Shown here one piece after another: positions 49,686-61,407 of a DNA stretch of 64,000 nt. The stretch is from Orbaceae bacterium ESL0727 (GTDB lineage Bacteria; Pseudomonadota; Gammaproteobacteria; Enterobacterales; Orbaceae). The DNA lies in the NCBI GenBank assembly GCA_029433345.1, contig JAQTHY010000001.1, positions 992,001-1,056,000 of the forward strand, written 5' to 3'. The translations under genes and the position numbers were made by a program. How positions within the stretch are numbered: the stretch's first letter is position 1; each line of letters starts with the position of its first letter. The notes beneath the pieces are model-generated. The model did not search any database, was not told where the DNA came from, and saw only the letters and a list, made by a program, of their open reading frames with translations.

Positions 49686-50765
49686 ATGGCAGGAAATTCA
49701 ATAGGCAGTGCGTTTAAAGTGACAACCTTTGGCGAATCACATGGTGTAGCGTTAGGCTGCATTGTGGATGGTGTTCCGCCTGGTTTAGCCTTAAATGAAG
49801 CTGATATGCAGCAAGATCTTGATCGTCGACGACCGGGATCATCACGTTATACCACGCAGCGACGCGAAGCGGACACAGTAAAAATTTTATCGGGCGTTTT
49901 TGAAGGTGTGACCACAGGTACCAGTATTGGTCTATTGATTGAAAATACCGATCAGCGATCACAAGATTATAGTCGAATTAAAGATATTTTCCGGCCAAGC
50001 CATGCCGATTATACATATCAGAAAAAATATGGTATTCGCGATTATCGTGGGGGCGGTCGCTCTTCCGCGCGCGAAACCGCGATGCGTGTTGCTGCCGGCG
50101 CAATTGCCAAAAAATATTTATATGAAAAACTGGGGGTGACCATTCGTGGTTATTTGGCACAGATGGGCGATGTTGTTTGTGAGCCGACTATTTGGACACC
50201 CGCACATTGGCAGCAGATTGGGCAGAATCCTTTTTTCTGTGCGGATGAAACGAAATTGGATAAGCTTGATGAACTTTTACGGACTTTAAAAAAAGCAGGC
50301 GATTCAGTGGGGGCTAAAGTTTCGGTTATAGCGGAACATGTTCCTGTTGGTTTAGGTGAACCAGTATTTGATAAACTTGACGCTGATTTAGCAAAAGCAT
50401 TGATGAGTATTAATGCTGTAAAAGGGGTCGAAATTGGTGATGGTTTTGCGGTGGTGAATCGCCGTGGTAGTGAGAATCGTGACGAGATGACCTCAGACGG
50501 CTTTTTATCTAATCATGCCGGCGGTATTTTAGGGGGTATTAGTTCAGGACAGCCCATTTTGGCGAGCATTGCGCTCAAACCGACACCCAGTATTGAAATC
50601 CCTGGCAAATCGATTAACATTCATGGCGAAACCGTTGATATATCAACACATGGACGTCATGACCCGTGTGTCGGTATCCGGGCTGTACCTATTGCCGAAG
50701 CGATGGTAGCCATTATTTTGATGGATCACTATCTGCGCTATCGTGCTCAGTGTGGTGAAAAATAG
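49686..50765 (+). CDS. aroC: Chorismate synthase
   Basis: Last step of the shikimate pathway, EPSP to chorismate, needing reduced FMN. 359 residues (E. coli 361). Signatures: [38 protein letters not shown] and [17 protein letters not shown]. It supplies the substrate of PheA in this window. E. coli has mepA next; here the following 196 bp hold no gene and yfcA comes directly. Confidence 0.98.
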   Translation: MAGNSIGSAFKVTTFGESHGVALGCIVDGVPPGLALNEADMQQDLDRRRPGSSRYTTQRREADTVKILSGVFEGVTTGTSIGLLIENTDQRSQDYSRIKDIFRPSHADYTYQKKYGIRDYRGGGRSSARETAMRVAAGAIAKKYLYEKLGVTIRGYLAQMGDVVCEPTIWTPAHWQQIGQNPFFCADETKLDKLDELLRTLKKAGDSVGAKVSVIAEHVPVGLGEPVFDKLDADLAKALMSINAVKGVEIGDGFAVVNRRGSENRDEMTSDGFLSNHAGGILGGISSGQPILASIALKPTPSIEIPGKSINIHGETVDISTHGRHDPCVGIRAVPIAEAMVAIILMDHYLRYRAQCGEK

Positions 50766-50961
50766 CCGTCGTATATTATCGTCGTACTGAATAAAAGATT
50801 CATCACGCTTATAAAGTGGCAATCATCATCATTTGATGAGATTGATAAATATAGTGCTTCTTACATTCATTTCATCAACTATAGTGAATGGCATAGTGGC
50901 ATTCAAGATAAAATCGTTAGTTTGCCTCATCGCAAATAGAGACGATAAGCGATAAATAAAA

Positions 50962-51717
50962 ATGATAAGTTATGAATTATTAATATTGTTATTTGTTATT
51001 GCGATATTTGCAGGATTTATTGATACGGTTGCCGGTGGTGGGGGATTATTAACGTTACCCGCATTGTTAGCCGTTGGGTTACCGCCTGCGAATGCACTGG
51101 CGACCAATAAATTACAAAGTTGTGGTGGTTCGTTTTCGGCGAGTCTCTATTTTATACAACAGCGAATGGTTAATTTAAAACAGCAAAAATGGTCGATTCT
51201 TTTTGTTTTTGTCGGTGCGGCATTGGGTACTATGCTGATTATGCACATTAAGACAGATTTTTTACGCGTATTATTGCCACTATTGACCATTAGCGTTGGG
51301 CTCTATTTTTTGTTGTCACCTAGATTGGGTGAAGATGATCGTAAAAGTCGGTTATCAACGTTTCAATTTGCGTTACTCCCTGCCATGGGTGTCGGATTTT
51401 ACGATGGTTTTTTTGGTCCCGGTGCCGGTTCTTTTTATGCATTATCTTATATTACGTTAGCCGGTTTTAATCTTACTAAAGCGACTGCACACACTAAAAT
51501 ACTTAATTTTACCTCCAATATTACAAGCTTACTGTTTTTTATTTTAGGGGGTAAGGTAATTTGGATGATTGGTTTTGTGATGATGATTGGTCAGTTTATT
51601 GGCGCGCGATTAGGTGCCAAAATGGTTGTTGCTAAAGGTCGTAAATTAATCAGACCAATGCTGATTATCGTCTCTACTATTATGAGTATTAAATTAATTT
51701 ATGATAACTTCTTTTAG
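50962..51717 (+). CDS. yfcA: TSUP-family membrane protein YfcA
   Basis: Inner-membrane protein of the TauE/SafE (TSUP) family, thought to move sulfur-containing or organic anions; substrate of YfcA unknown. 251 residues with about eight hydrophobic segments. The family repeats are visible as FIDTVAGGGGLLTLPALLA and GFYDGFFGPGAGSFYALSY. Position after aroC matches E. coli yfcA. Confidence 0.92.
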   Translation: MISYELLILLFVIAIFAGFIDTVAGGGGLLTLPALLAVGLPPANALATNKLQSCGGSFSASLYFIQQRMVNLKQQKWSILFVFVGAALGTMLIMHIKTDFLRVLLPLLTISVGLYFLLSPRLGEDDRKSRLSTFQFALLPAMGVGFYDGFFGPGAGSFYALSYITLAGFNLTKATAHTKILNFTSNITSLLFFILGGKVIWMIGFVMMIGQFIGARLGAKMVVAKGRKLIRPMLIIVSTIMSIKLIYDNFF

Positions 51718-51737
51718 ATGGGCTAGATAAGTTTTTT

Positions 51738-51773
51738 GGATGTTTCAGAACTTATATACGTTTATGTCAAAAA
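51738..51773 (+). repeat. Dispersed intergenic element, copy 5
   Basis: GGATGTTTCAGAACTTA, then TATACGTTTATGTCAAAAA; between yfcA and the LysR gene, 28 bp before the latter. Confidence 0.87.
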
Positions 51774-51800
51774 CAGCTAATAAAACGGTAAATTGACTGA

Positions 51801-52724
51801 ATGAAATTACAACAATTACGTTATATTTTAGAAATTGCGCGTGCGGGTTCGATTAACGAGGCGGCTAAAAATCTCTATATTACTCAGCCTAGTCTTTCTA
51901 CCGCGGTGAAAGAGTTAGAATCCGAGTTTGGTATTGATATTTTTGTGCGTACTTCAAAGGGCGTTTCACTCTCGACAGATGGCGTTGAATTTTTAGGTTA
52001 TGCTAAGCAAGTATTGGATCAAGCTGAGCTGTTAGAACAGCACTATTCTAAAAAAGAGCCATCCAAACAGTTATGTTGTATTTCAACTCAGCATTATGCG
52101 TTTGCGGTGAATGCTTTTGTCAATTTGATTAAGAAGAATCATACTGGCGAATATGAATTTACCTTAAGGGAAACCAAAACCTATGACATCATTACCGATG
52201 TTGCCAATTTGCGTAGTGAAGTGGGTATTTTGTATTTGACGGATTTTAATCAAAAAGTCATTTTGCGATTATTGAAAGAGCACAGGCTCACCTTTAATCC
52301 GCTATTTGATGCTAGTCCGCATGTTTTTATTAGTACCCACCATCCTTTGTCAGCAGCAGTATCGTTAGGATTAGATGAGTTGGAAGATTATCCTTATCTT
52401 TCTTTTGAGCAAGGCGAATATAATTCATTCTATTTTTCGGAAGAGATACTCAGTACGGTTTACCATAAAAAAAGTATTCATGTGAGTGATAGAGCCACAT
52501 TATTTAATTTACTGCATGGCCTAAATGGCTATACCATTAGTACCGGCGTATTAAGTACAGATTTAAATGGATCGGATATTTTGTCTATTCCGCTCAATGT
52601 TGATGAAAAAATTCATATTGGTTGGATCACTTCACAGAAAGTACAACTTAGCCAATCGGCACAAAATTATATCCGCGAATTGAAACAATTGATTCAAGAC
52701 GAGTATGGTTTTCACTTGAAATAA
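51801..52724 (+). CDS. LysR-family transcriptional regulator
   Basis: 307 residues. N-terminal winged HTH MKLQQLRYILEIARAGSINE, AAKNLYITQPSLSTAVKELE and a C-terminal periplasmic-binding-like effector domain. Target genes and inducer cannot be told from the sequence; the neighbour yfcA points the same way, so it is not a divergent regulator-target pair. No clear Shine-Dalgarno precedes the ATG. Confidence 0.9.
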   Translation: MKLQQLRYILEIARAGSINEAAKNLYITQPSLSTAVKELESEFGIDIFVRTSKGVSLSTDGVEFLGYAKQVLDQAELLEQHYSKKEPSKQLCCISTQHYAFAVNAFVNLIKKNHTGEYEFTLRETKTYDIITDVANLRSEVGILYLTDFNQKVILRLLKEHRLTFNPLFDASPHVFISTHHPLSAAVSLGLDELEDYPYLSFEQGEYNSFYFSEEILSTVYHKKSIHVSDRATLFNLLHGLNGYTISTGVLSTDLNGSDILSIPLNVDEKIHIGWITSQKVQLSQSAQNYIRELKQLIQDEYGFHLK

Positions 52725-52922
52725 GTGAATAATGTTAGTAACAATAAATCAAATTGCTATTTGGATAAATTAAAGTATAATTGCCTGCGATTCATTGTTA
52801 ATGATTGTCTATTTTTGATAGGCGTTAATGTTAAATGAATGTCGCGGAATGACTGAATTAGAGATCGGTTTTTCCATTTTATGTTTTAATTTAATCAATT
52901 AGTTTAATTTCAGAGGTTAATT

Positions 52923-53192
52923 ATGTCTCTAACTGTAGATGAGAAGGCAAAAATTGTTGCAGAATATGGTCGTAGCGCTAACGATACGGGCTCAACAGAA
53001 GTGCAAGTCGCACTGTTAACTGCGCGTATTAATGGTTTGCAAGGTCATTTTGCTGAAAATAAAAAAGATCACCACAGTCGTCGCGGTTTGCTACGCATGG
53101 TTTCTAGCCGTCGTAAATTATTAGATTACTTACGACGTTCAGATATTGAACGTTACAACCAATTAATCCAAAAATTAGGTTTACGTCGCTAA
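52923..53192 (+). CDS. rpsO: 30S ribosomal protein S15
   Basis: Primary 16S rRNA-binding protein of the small-subunit platform. 89 residues, family length, with [19 protein letters not shown] and [20 protein letters not shown]. Ribosome binding site AGAGG. Followed by its terminator and pnp as in E. coli, where S15 represses its own translation through a pseudoknot in the leader. Confidence 0.98.
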   Translation: MSLTVDEKAKIVAEYGRSANDTGSTEVQVALLTARINGLQGHFAENKKDHHSRRGLLRMVSSRRKLLDYLRRSDIERYNQLIQKLGLRR

Positions 53193-53205
53193 TCATCACT
53201 ATCTT

Positions 53206-53235
53206 AAGAAGAGGCCAAGGCCTCTTCTTTGTTTG
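53206..53235 (+). terminator. Terminator of rpsO
   Basis: AAGAAGAGGCC (53206-53216) / GGCCTCTTCTT (53219-53229), effective loop CAAG or AA, then TGTTTGT. Confidence 0.88.
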
Positions 53236-53723
53236 TGTAAATTTTGTTGATATCAATGCTGCTGCTCGCAGAGTATTGATATAAGTTATAAAAAAATACA
53301 AGTTATTAGCAATTTATAAAATAGCTTGAATTTGCTGTATTTAATGTATTAAAAAGCAGAAAATTAAAAGATTATATCTCATGTTCCGCGCGACTAATGA
53401 GAACTCTATGGGTTAGGTTAATGCTCATTACTTTTTCAGACGAGCGATGAATCAAAAGCGTTATCGGATGAACGCTTATTAACCCCTTCTTGTTGTTAAA
53501 TTTCATCGATAATCAGATGGAATATACAGATATATTAAATGGTTATCCACTAACTATTTAATAAAGAAAGTAACTCTATAGATTTGTCATTAGTCGTGAC
53601 AGTGAAATGATCTTTTTATTTAATTTTCTATTATTGAAAGAGTTGTTATCAGTTTTTAACTATTTTTAACTCATTCATTTCAATAAGTTTGATAAAATTC
53701 TTATATAAAAAGGGGAAACTATT
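53236..53723. other. rpsO-pnp spacer / probable pnp leader
   Basis: 488 bp without a gene. Contains a hairpin AAGCGTT (53456-53462) / AACGCTT (53471-53477). In E. coli the pnp leader is cut by RNase III and PNPase for autocontrol; whether this leader does the same cannot be judged by eye. Confidence 0.5.
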
Positions 53724-55838
53724 TTGTTTAATCCGACTACTCAAAAATTTAAATATGGTCGTCATACTGTCACATTAGAAACAGGTATTATGGGGCGTCA
53801 AGCCACCGCCGCTGTGATGGTTAATATGGATGACACTGCAGTATTTGTGACGGTTGTTGCGCAAAAGAAAGTTAATGAAGGTCAAGATTTCTTTCCTTTA
53901 ACCGTTAACTATCAAGAACGTTCTTATGCAGCTGGGCGTATTCCAGGTGGTTTTTTTAAGCGTGAAGGTCGCCCAAGTGAAGGGGAAACATTAATTGCAC
54001 GCCTTATCGATCGTCCACTTCGTCCACTTTTCCCAGAAGGTTTTGTTAACGAAATCCAGATTATTGCCACCGTTGTTTCGGTTAATCCTGATGTAAGTCC
54101 AGATATTGTTGCGATGATTGGTGCTTCTGCTGCACTTTGTTTATCTGGTGTCCCTTTTCATGGCCCAATTGGCGCAGCACGCGTTGGTTTTATTAATAAT
54201 GAATTTGTGCTAAATCCATCCGTTAAAGAACTGGCTGATAGTCGTTTAGATTTAGTTGTTGCTGGGACTAAAAATGCGGTATTAATGGTTGAATCAGAAG
54301 CCGATTTATTAACTGAAGATCAGATGTTAGCAGCCGTTGTATTTGGTCACGAAGTACAACAAGTTGTGATTGATAATATCAATGAATTTGTGGCTAAAGC
54401 TGATCGTCCAAAATGGGAATGGGCGCCACAAGCGAAAAACAAAACACTTTATAATGCGGTGGTTAAGTTAGCCAAAGATCGCATTGGTGAAGCGTATCGT
54501 ATTACTGAAAAACAGGCACGTTATGCACAGATTGATAAGATTAAAGAAGATGTATTAACTGCACTGAAAGCGCAAGATCCTGAATTAGATGAGAACGAAG
54601 TACTTAATATTATTGTTGATTTAGAAAGCCAAATTGTACGTCAACGCGTGATCGCTGGTGAACCGCGTATTGATGGACGCGAAAAAGATATGGTGCGGGC
54701 ATTAGATATTCGTACAGGTGTTTTACCAAGAACTCACGGTAGTGCGCTATTTACGCGTGGTGAAACACAGGCATTAGTTACAGCAACATTAGGGACTGAA
54801 CGTGATGCCCAAGTGATTGATGAAATCACCGGTGAATATACTGAACGTTTCTTATTACACTATAACTTCCCGCCATATTCTGTCGGTGAAACCGGTATGG
54901 TTGGATCACCAAAACGTCGCGAAATTGGCCATGGTCGTTTAGCGAAACGTGGTGTTGCGGCAGTAATGCCAGATCGTGATGCTTTCCCATATACTGTTCG
55001 CGTTGTTTCTGAAATTACAGAATCGAATGGTTCATCTTCAATGGCTTCAGTATGTGGTGCCTCTTTAGCGTTAATGGACGCAGGTGTGCCAATTAAATCT
55101 TCTGTAGCCGGTATTGCCATGGGGCTTGTGAAAGAGGGTGATCAGTTTGTAGTATTATCCGACATTTTGGGTGATGAAGATCACCTTGGCGATATGGACT
55201 TTAAAGTTGCCGGTACCCGCGACGGTGTGAGTGCCTTACAAATGGATATTAAAATTGAAGGTATCACCAAAGAGATTATGCAAATTGCATTAAATCAGGC
55301 TAAAGGTGCACGTTTACATATTTTGAATGTCATGGAGCAGGCGATTAATCAGCCGCGACAAGATATTTCTCAATTTGCGCCGCGTATTTATACGATTAAT
55401 GTCAATCCTGATAAAATTCGCGATATTATCGGTAAAGGTGGTGCAACGATTCGTGCTTTAACTGAAGAAACAGGTACCACGATTGAAATTAGCGATGATG
55501 GTGTCGTGAAAATCGCTGCGTCAGATGGTGAGAAAGCGCAACATGCAATTGATAGAATTCATAATTTAATTGCCGATGTCGAAATTGGTAAGATCTACAC
55601 AGGTAAAGTCACACGTATTGTTGATTTTGGTGCTTTTGTTTCTATAATTGGTAGCAAAGAAGGTTTAGTGCATGTTTCTCAAATTGCGGATCATCGCGTA
55701 GAGAAAGTGTCTGACTACCTGAAAGTTGGCCAAGAAGTGAAGGTGAAAGTGTTAGAAATCGATCGTCAAGGACGTATTCGTTTAAGTATGAAAGATGCAG
55801 TTGAGTCAGCAGTTGACGCCACTCCTACATCAGAATAA
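53724..55838 (+). CDS. pnp: Polynucleotide phosphorylase
   Basis: 3'-5' phosphorolytic exoribonuclease, degradosome core. Starts with TTG after AGGGGA, the same rare start codon as E. coli pnp. 704 residues (E. coli 711). Two RNase PH domains ([39 protein letters not shown]), C-terminal KH domain ([20 protein letters not shown]) and S1 domain ([19 protein letters not shown]). Confidence 0.98.
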   Translation: MFNPTTQKFKYGRHTVTLETGIMGRQATAAVMVNMDDTAVFVTVVAQKKVNEGQDFFPLTVNYQERSYAAGRIPGGFFKREGRPSEGETLIARLIDRPLRPLFPEGFVNEIQIIATVVSVNPDVSPDIVAMIGASAALCLSGVPFHGPIGAARVGFINNEFVLNPSVKELADSRLDLVVAGTKNAVLMVESEADLLTEDQMLAAVVFGHEVQQVVIDNINEFVAKADRPKWEWAPQAKNKTLYNAVVKLAKDRIGEAYRITEKQARYAQIDKIKEDVLTALKAQDPELDENEVLNIIVDLESQIVRQRVIAGEPRIDGREKDMVRALDIRTGVLPRTHGSALFTRGETQALVTATLGTERDAQVIDEITGEYTERFLLHYNFPPYSVGETGMVGSPKRREIGHGRLAKRGVAAVMPDRDAFPYTVRVVSEITESNGSSSMASVCGASLALMDAGVPIKSSVAGIAMGLVKEGDQFVVLSDILGDEDHLGDMDFKVAGTRDGVSALQMDIKIEGITKEIMQIALNQAKGARLHILNVMEQAINQPRQDISQFAPRIYTINVNPDKIRDIIGKGGATIRALTEETGTTIEISDDGVVKIAASDGEKAQHAIDRIHNLIADVEIGKIYTGKVTRIVDFGAFVSIIGSKEGLVHVSQIADHRVEKVSDYLKVGQEVKVKVLEIDRQGRIRLSMKDAVESAVDATPTSE

Positions 55839-55862
55839 ATTGTTTGTCAGTAGGAGTTAAAC

Positions 55863-56720
55863 ATGGGACTATTCAACCTGAGAATCGTATGCTTTATGAT
55901 AGCTACCATTCTTTTATCGGGTTGTTCTAGTTCTCTGCCGCCACCTGTTCTCGCTGTACCTGAGCAAGTTTCGTATGATGATGAAGTGAAAATTGCTCAG
56001 CTTAGTCAACAGTTAGCTCGCAGAGATATTGATAATGTAACACGTATGCAGCTCTATTTTGAGCGAGGTATTGTTTACGATTCGTTAGGATTTAAGGCTT
56101 TTGCACAGAGCGATTTTTCGACTTTATTAAATTATAATCCCGATATTCCTGATGTGTATAATTTCTTAGGTACTTATGCATTGCGCGATGGTGATTTTGA
56201 AGCGGCGTTTTTAGCCCTCAATACCACACTTGAATTAGATAATAATTATGCATTTGCTTATTTGAATCGAGCGATTGCATTATATCGAACTGGTCATTAT
56301 CAATCAGCCAAACAAGATGCATTCAAATTTTATCAATACAATGTAAATGAACCAATTAGGATTCTTTGGCTTTATCTGATTGAAACTGAGACAGACAGCA
56401 AAGATGCCTTGAAAATGCTACAAAAACGTTATGATCAAATGAGTGATAAAACCGTTTCAGGTGGCGATATTATTGCATTTTATCTTGGTCGTATTAAAGA
56501 AGATAAATTAATGCAAAATGTTCAAAAAGGTGTAGAAAATAATCGGCAACTTGCTGAACGCCTTTGCGAAACTTATTTTTATTTAGGTAAATATTACCAA
56601 AATAAAGGTGACAACGAACGTGCCAAATTGTTATTTAAATATGCGTTAGCAAATAATATTTATAACTTTGTTGAACATCAACAGGCACTCTATGAAATGA
56701 AGTTATTTGATGAAAAATAG
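55863..56720 (+). CDS. nlpI: Lipoprotein NlpI
   Basis: Outer-membrane lipoprotein with TPR repeats that scaffolds murein hydrolases and acts as adaptor for Prc. 285 residues (E. coli 294). Lipobox LLSGC with Cys21; TPR-like helices over residues ~60-270 (QLYFERGIVYDSLGFKAFAQ, NFLGTYALRDGDFEAAFLAL, YAFAYLNRAIALYRTGHYQS). 24 bp after pnp, probably cotranscribed. Confidence 0.95.
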   Translation: MGLFNLRIVCFMIATILLSGCSSSLPPPVLAVPEQVSYDDEVKIAQLSQQLARRDIDNVTRMQLYFERGIVYDSLGFKAFAQSDFSTLLNYNPDIPDVYNFLGTYALRDGDFEAAFLALNTTLELDNNYAFAYLNRAIALYRTGHYQSAKQDAFKFYQYNVNEPIRILWLYLIETETDSKDALKMLQKRYDQMSDKTVSGGDIIAFYLGRIKEDKLMQNVQKGVENNRQLAERLCETYFYLGKYYQNKGDNERAKLLFKYALANNIYNFVEHQQALYEMKLFDEK

Positions 56721-57065
56721 TGGTTATAACCTACTGTAATTCTGAAAGTAACTTGGGTCATGCCAGTTTTAAAAGTGAAAATATTGTTATAGCGTAGTTC
56801 TAAATAGCGTAGCTGATTATCCAATTATTCAGAGAGTTATGACTAACAATAGATTGAAAAGCAATGAGAGATTATTCTCAATCTTAATCGGTTTCGGTCT
56901 ATCGTTTACAGGTCAATAAATAGTGATTGGTAACGAGTTATTGGGGTGAGTTGTAAATTTTCAATTTAGTAAGCTGGCATTATGAGAATTTAAAACAATA
57001 GTTTTAAGATGTAATCTGTAACAGATTATTTTAAAACATAATTTAAAAATTATAAGCGAGTTTAC
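56721..57065. other. nlpI-deaD spacer
   Basis: 345 bp. E. coli has the 26-residue yrbN here. A 26-codon ORF occurs at 56839-56919 but its product (starts MTNNRLKSNERLF) does not resemble YrbN and its ribosome binding site is poor. Probably the deaD leader, which is long and cold-responsive in E. coli. Confidence 0.5.
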
Positions 57066-58838
57066 ATGACAATAGAAGTCTCTTTTATTGACCTTGGTTT
57101 ATCCGAGGATATCCTTAATGCTTTAAATGATTTGGGTTTCACTAAACCCTCACCTATCCAAGCTGAATGTATACCACTGTTATTAGCCGGTAATGATGTG
57201 CTCGGTATGGCACAAACCGGTAGTGGTAAAACAGCGGCATTTTCCATTCCTTTTTTGATGAATATCGATGCAAGTTTGAAAGCACCACAACTCTTGGTTC
57301 TTGCGCCAACTCGCGAATTAGCCATTCAAGTTGCTGATGCGTGTGCTGAATATTCTAAATATATGCAAGGTGTAAAAGTACTTGCCTTATATGGCGGACA
57401 ACGTTACGACGTGCAATTGCGTGCTTTAAAACAGGGGCCACAAATTGTCGTTGGTACTCCAGGCCGTCTGCTTGATCACCTTAATCGTAAAACATTAGAT
57501 CTGTCTCATTTAAAAGGTTTAGTGCTTGATGAAGCGGATGAGATGTTACGCATGGGATTCATTGAAGATGTCGAAAATATTATGGCAGCAACGCCAGACG
57601 ATCATCAAACAGCTCTGTTTTCGGCAACCATGCCAGCGCCAATTCGTCGAATTTCTAAACGTTTTATGCATAACCCACAAGAAGTGCAGATTAAAGGTAC
57701 AGCGCAAACAGTTCCCGATATTGACCAAAGCTATTGGTTGGTCCGTGGTATGCGTAAAAATGAGGCCGTTGTTCGCTTTTTAGAAGCAGAAGATTTTGAT
57801 GCGGCGATTATTTTTGTCCGTACTAAAACTGCGACTTTAGAAGTCGCTGATGTGCTTGAAAAACATGGTTATAATTGTGCAGCGTTGAATGGTGATATGA
57901 CACAGCAGTTACGTGAACAGACATTAGATCGTTTACGTAATGGACGTTTAGATATTTTGATCGCGACAGATGTGGCGGCGCGTGGTTTAGACGTGGAGCG
58001 TATTAGCTTAGTGATTAACTATGATATTACCTTAGATTCTGAATCTTACGTACACCGTATAGGACGAACTGGTCGTGCGGGTCGTGCTGGACGTGCTATT
58101 TTGTTTGTTGATAGTCGTGAACGTCGATTATTGAAAAATATTGAGCAGTTGATTAAAAAGCCTATTCCAGAAGTGGGATTACCATCTAAAGAGTTACTTG
58201 AACAACGCCGCTTGGCTAAATTTACGCAACAAATTCAGCAGCAGCTTGAGAGTAAAGATCTGGAACAATATCATCAGTTATTAACTAAAATTCAAGCAGC
58301 AACAGACAGTGATCTTGAAACTTTAGCGACAGCACTGTTGAAATTAGCACAAGGCGAACGTCCACTTATTTTACCACCTGATCCAGTTTTCAAACCATCA
58401 CGTGACATGAGTGATCATGATCATCGTGGTGGCGAACGTCGACTACGCGGTGATAATCGTGAAACACCGAAACGTCGTGAACGTCGTAATGTTGGCGATA
58501 TGGACTTATACCGTATAGAAGTGGGTAAAGAGCAGGGCGTTGATGTGCGTCATATTGTGGGTGCCATTGCCAATGAAGGTGATATTAGCAGCCGCTATAT
58601 TGGTAATATTAAGCTATACGAAAATTATTCAACCGTTGAGCTACCAAAAGATATGCCTAATGAAATGTTGAAACATTTTGAAAGAGTTCGTGTACTGAAT
58701 GTGCCGATGCGAATGAGTTTAGTGAAAGGTGCCGCTGCACCATCAACAACAAAATCGCCGCGCAGTCGTAAAAATGATAGGATGACCGATTCAGGTGCGC
58801 CTAGAAAACGCGGCCGTTCTTCTGCACCAAAATTCTAA
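57066..58838 (+). CDS. deaD: DEAD-box RNA helicase DeaD (CsdA)
   Basis: Cold-shock helicase for 50S assembly and RNA decay. 590 residues (E. coli 629). Q motif [16 protein letters not shown], Walker [27 protein letters not shown], and [17 protein letters not shown]-terminal RNA-binding domain ([20 protein letters not shown]) and a basic tail. Strong terminator follows. Confidence 0.97.
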   Translation: MTIEVSFIDLGLSEDILNALNDLGFTKPSPIQAECIPLLLAGNDVLGMAQTGSGKTAAFSIPFLMNIDASLKAPQLLVLAPTRELAIQVADACAEYSKYMQGVKVLALYGGQRYDVQLRALKQGPQIVVGTPGRLLDHLNRKTLDLSHLKGLVLDEADEMLRMGFIEDVENIMAATPDDHQTALFSATMPAPIRRISKRFMHNPQEVQIKGTAQTVPDIDQSYWLVRGMRKNEAVVRFLEAEDFDAAIIFVRTKTATLEVADVLEKHGYNCAALNGDMTQQLREQTLDRLRNGRLDILIATDVAARGLDVERISLVINYDITLDSESYVHRIGRTGRAGRAGRAILFVDSRERRLLKNIEQLIKKPIPEVGLPSKELLEQRRLAKFTQQIQQQLESKDLEQYHQLLTKIQAATDSDLETLATALLKLAQGERPLILPPDPVFKPSRDMSDHDHRGGERRLRGDNRETPKRRERRNVGDMDLYRIEVGKEQGVDVRHIVGAIANEGDISSRYIGNIKLYENYSTVELPKDMPNEMLKHFERVRVLNVPMRMSLVKGAAAPSTTKSPRSRKNDRMTDSGAPRKRGRSSAPKF

Positions 58839-58845
58839 TGACTTT

Positions 58846-58880
58846 AGCTTCCGCTATGATGCGGAAGCTTTTCTTCTCTC
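58846..58880 (+). terminator. Terminator of deaD
   Basis: AGCTTCCGC (58846-58854) / GCGGAAGCT (58861-58869), loop TATGAT, then a T/C-rich run. Confidence 0.92.
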
Positions 58881-59189
58881 TTTTTCCTGACTTTTCCGTA
58901 TTTATGCTATGATTAGTTTAGCCATTCACGAATTTAGTTAGTTAACGTTTGACTTAATATAATTCCGTTCAGCAATTAGCCCATGCCAAAAGTGATCCTA
59001 AAATATTCTTCTTTCCTTTCTCTATTCTCTATTCTCGATAATTGATATTTTTTCGATGATAATCAACAGACTACGTTAGTTTTAGATTTGATTATCATAT
59101 TGAATAATAATCACTATTTATTCTCTTCTACTCGTTCATCCTCTTTTGACACACTGATGAAATAGATAAAAAAGTGCGCCAAGAATTTT

Positions 59190-59225
59190 TGGAAGTTTCA
59201 GAGTATATATACGTTTATGTAAAAA
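59190..59225 (+). repeat. Dispersed intergenic element, copy 6
   Basis: TGGAAGTTTCAGAGTATA, then TATACGTTTATGTAAAAA; the most divergent + strand copy. Confidence 0.8.
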
Positions 59226-59312
59226 AGTAGTCATAGCATCTTTTTTATGATCAATCGCTTACAACACTGTCATAAATTAATTAATGAAATCCCTATTAAT
59301 TTTGTTACTTTT

Positions 59313-59343
59313 GTGGTAAAAAGTGGGGATAAGTGGTAAAAAT
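59313..59343 (+). promoter_or_regulatory. MraZ operator upstream of mraZ
   Basis: Three GTGG[TG] motifs whose TGG starts at 59314, 59324 and 59334, exactly 10 bp apart, separated by A-rich bases. This matches the TGGGN-type triple box bound by MraZ in E. coli and implies autorepression of the dcw cluster. Confidence 0.8.
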
Positions 59344-59404
59344 AGACGAATTATATAACTTGTTGATTTTTAAATGAAAAGATTAAACAATTAACGGTGC
59401 TTTT

Positions 59405-59851
59405 ATGTTTAGTGGTGCAACTTCAGTCAATCTGGATGGTAAAGGACGAATAGCTATTCCTACGCGTTATCGAGATGCGTTAGGCGATGGCATGGTCTGT
59501 ACTATTGGTTTGTATCACGCATGTTTAACACTTTACCCTATATCTGAATGGGTAGAACTTGAAAAACAGTTAGCCACACTTTCGTCTGTCATTGAGGCAG
59601 AACGCCGTATTAAACGGCTGTTATTAGGTTATGCAACAGAATGTGTTATGGATAATGCCGGACGCATTTTATTGCCGCCTACATTACGCACTTACGCTAA
59701 GTTAGATAAATGTACAATGTTTGTGGGGCAATCAAATAAGTTTGAGGTATGGGATGAAACCATATGGTATCAGCAGATCAATGATGATATTACGACCTTG
59801 CTTCATGACACAGAAAATCTGTCAGATAATTTAAAAAAACTGACGATTTAA
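59405..59851 (+). CDS. mraZ: Transcriptional regulator MraZ
   Basis: AbrB-like ring-forming DNA-binding protein at the head of the division and cell wall cluster. 148 residues (E. coli 152) with two swapped-hairpin repeats: MFSGATSVNLDGKGRIAIPT and TECVMDNAGRILLPPTLR. Its binding boxes are found 60-90 bp upstream. Confidence 0.97.
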   Translation: MFSGATSVNLDGKGRIAIPTRYRDALGDGMVCTIGLYHACLTLYPISEWVELEKQLATLSSVIEAERRIKRLLLGYATECVMDNAGRILLPPTLRTYAKLDKCTMFVGQSNKFEVWDETIWYQQINDDITTLLHDTENLSDNLKKLTI

Positions 59852-59996
59852 TTCATTAGTATTTAAACGTTATGTCGATTTTATCTTTAATAATGAGTGA
59901 GATAGATAGCGGATTTTGTAGAATAACAAATTTAGATCATTTGGTTACTTATCTGTAATCAAATGGTTAGAAAAATTAATGTGAGTTATAAAATTT

Positions 59997-60929
59997 ATGG
60001 ATTATCAACACCAAACGGTTTTACTTAATGAAGCAGTTGATGGCTTAGCAATCAAACCTGATGGCATTTATGTTGATGGTACCTTTGGGCGAGGTGGTCA
60101 TTCTCGTCAAATTTTAGCGCAATTAGGTATACACGGAAAGTTAATTGCTATCGATCGTGATCTCCGTGCAAAGCAAGCTGCCAAAGAGATTGATGATGAA
60201 CGTTTTACGTTTATTCATGGTGAGTTTTCACGGGTAGCTGAATATATCGAAACGATGGGGCTGACCGGTCAGATTGATGGGTTTTTATTAGATTTAGGTG
60301 TCTCATCGCCACAATTGGATGATCCGGATAGAGGATTCTCATTTATGCGTGATGGCCCGCTCGATATGCGAATGGATATGACAAAAGGCATGACGGCGAG
60401 TGAGTGGTTACTCAATAGTAGTGAAGACGATATCGCCTGGGTATTGCGGACTTTTGGTGAAGAAAAATTTGCTAAACGAATTGCTAATGCGATTGTACAA
60501 CAGAATCAGATCGAACCTTTAACGCGAACAGTTGCATTAGCGAATGTGATTGCCAATGCTTTACCTTATAAAGATAAGCATAAACACCCTGCTACGCGCA
60601 GCTTCCAAGCTATTCGTATTTATATTAATAGTGAGTTAGAAGAGATAGAGCGTGCGTTAAAAGCAAGTTTAGCGATATTGGCTGAAAAGGGGCGATTTGC
60701 GGTAATTAGTTTTCATTCTTTGGAAGATCGTCTTGTTAAACAGTTTATGAACAAACAGAGTAAAGGGCCACAATTACCCGCAGGCTTGCCATTGACTGAA
60801 GCGCAAATTCAACAATATGGCGGTGCCACATTAAAAACGTTAGGCAAGATCAAACCCAGCGCTTTAGAAATTAGTCATAATCCGCGATCACGTAGTGCCA
60901 TACTAAGGGTAGCAGAAAGAATAAAATGA
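59997..60929 (+). CDS. rsmH: 16S rRNA (cytosine(1402)-N4)-methyltransferase
   Basis: SAM-dependent enzyme that methylates C1402 in the decoding centre. 310 residues (E. coli 313). Motifs: [16 protein letters not shown] loop [46 protein letters not shown] and [14 protein letters not shown]. Its stop overlaps the ftsL start by 4 bp. Confidence 0.98.
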   Translation: MDYQHQTVLLNEAVDGLAIKPDGIYVDGTFGRGGHSRQILAQLGIHGKLIAIDRDLRAKQAAKEIDDERFTFIHGEFSRVAEYIETMGLTGQIDGFLLDLGVSSPQLDDPDRGFSFMRDGPLDMRMDMTKGMTASEWLLNSSEDDIAWVLRTFGEEKFAKRIANAIVQQNQIEPLTRTVALANVIANALPYKDKHKHPATRSFQAIRIYINSELEEIERALKASLAILAEKGRFAVISFHSLEDRLVKQFMNKQSKGPQLPAGLPLTEAQIQQYGGATLKTLGKIKPSALEISHNPRSRSAILRVAERIK

Positions 60930-61390
60930 GTGAGATGACTAACAATAATCATCATGAAGCTGAAAGTCATGATGATGAAAATGAGACATATAGTAATAAA
61001 GATAATCTTAAAAAACCCATTACGAGTCTATTGGGTTTGATTATTAATGATCTCGTGCATAATCAAAAGATTTCCCTGCTATTGCTCGTATTAATTATTA
61101 TTTCTGCTGGTGCAGTCTTAGTTACCACGCAGCAGGTGCGTAAACAGTTATTTGAACGTGAACAACTGTTATTAGAGCAAGATGTGTTGGAAAGTGAATG
61201 GCGTAATTTAGTAATCGAAGAAAATGTATTAGCTGATCCGAAACGTGTAGAAGATAAAGCGCGAAATCAGCTAGGCATGACCAATGTCACGCCGCAAAAT
61301 GAGACAGTCATTGTCATAAAGAACAACGTGATAAGAAGTAATCCCGTAAAAAATAATGTGAAAAATAGTAATGGGTTAAAGAATCAGTAA
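60926..61390 (+). CDS. ftsL: Cell division protein FtsL
   Basis: Bitopic divisome protein that works with FtsB and FtsQ to activate FtsWI. 154 residues, longer than E. coli (121): an acidic His/Asn/Asp-rich cytoplasmic start of ~35 residues and an Asn-rich C-terminal tail ([15 protein letters not shown]) are added. One membrane segment ([16 protein letters not shown], residues ~51-66) and the periplasmic coiled coil with [20 protein letters not shown], the conserved region. Position confirms it. Confidence 0.93.
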   Translation: MSEMTNNNHHEAESHDDENETYSNKDNLKKPITSLLGLIINDLVHNQKISLLLLVLIIISAGAVLVTTQQVRKQLFEREQLLLEQDVLESEWRNLVIEENVLADPKRVEDKARNQLGMTNVTPQNETVIVIKNNVIRSNPVKNNVKNSNGLKNQ

Positions 61391-61407
61391 TGGATAAAGA
61401 GTAGGTA

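Larger units (their letters stand above)
58881..59404. other. deaD-mraZ spacer
   Basis: 524 bp, AT-rich, no gene. Holds copy 6 of the dispersed element and the MraZ operator. Confidence 0.7.

Noticed and set aside
56839-56919. 26-codon ORF where E. coli has yrbN
   Set aside because: Length matches but the sequence does not, and the ribosome binding site is poor.
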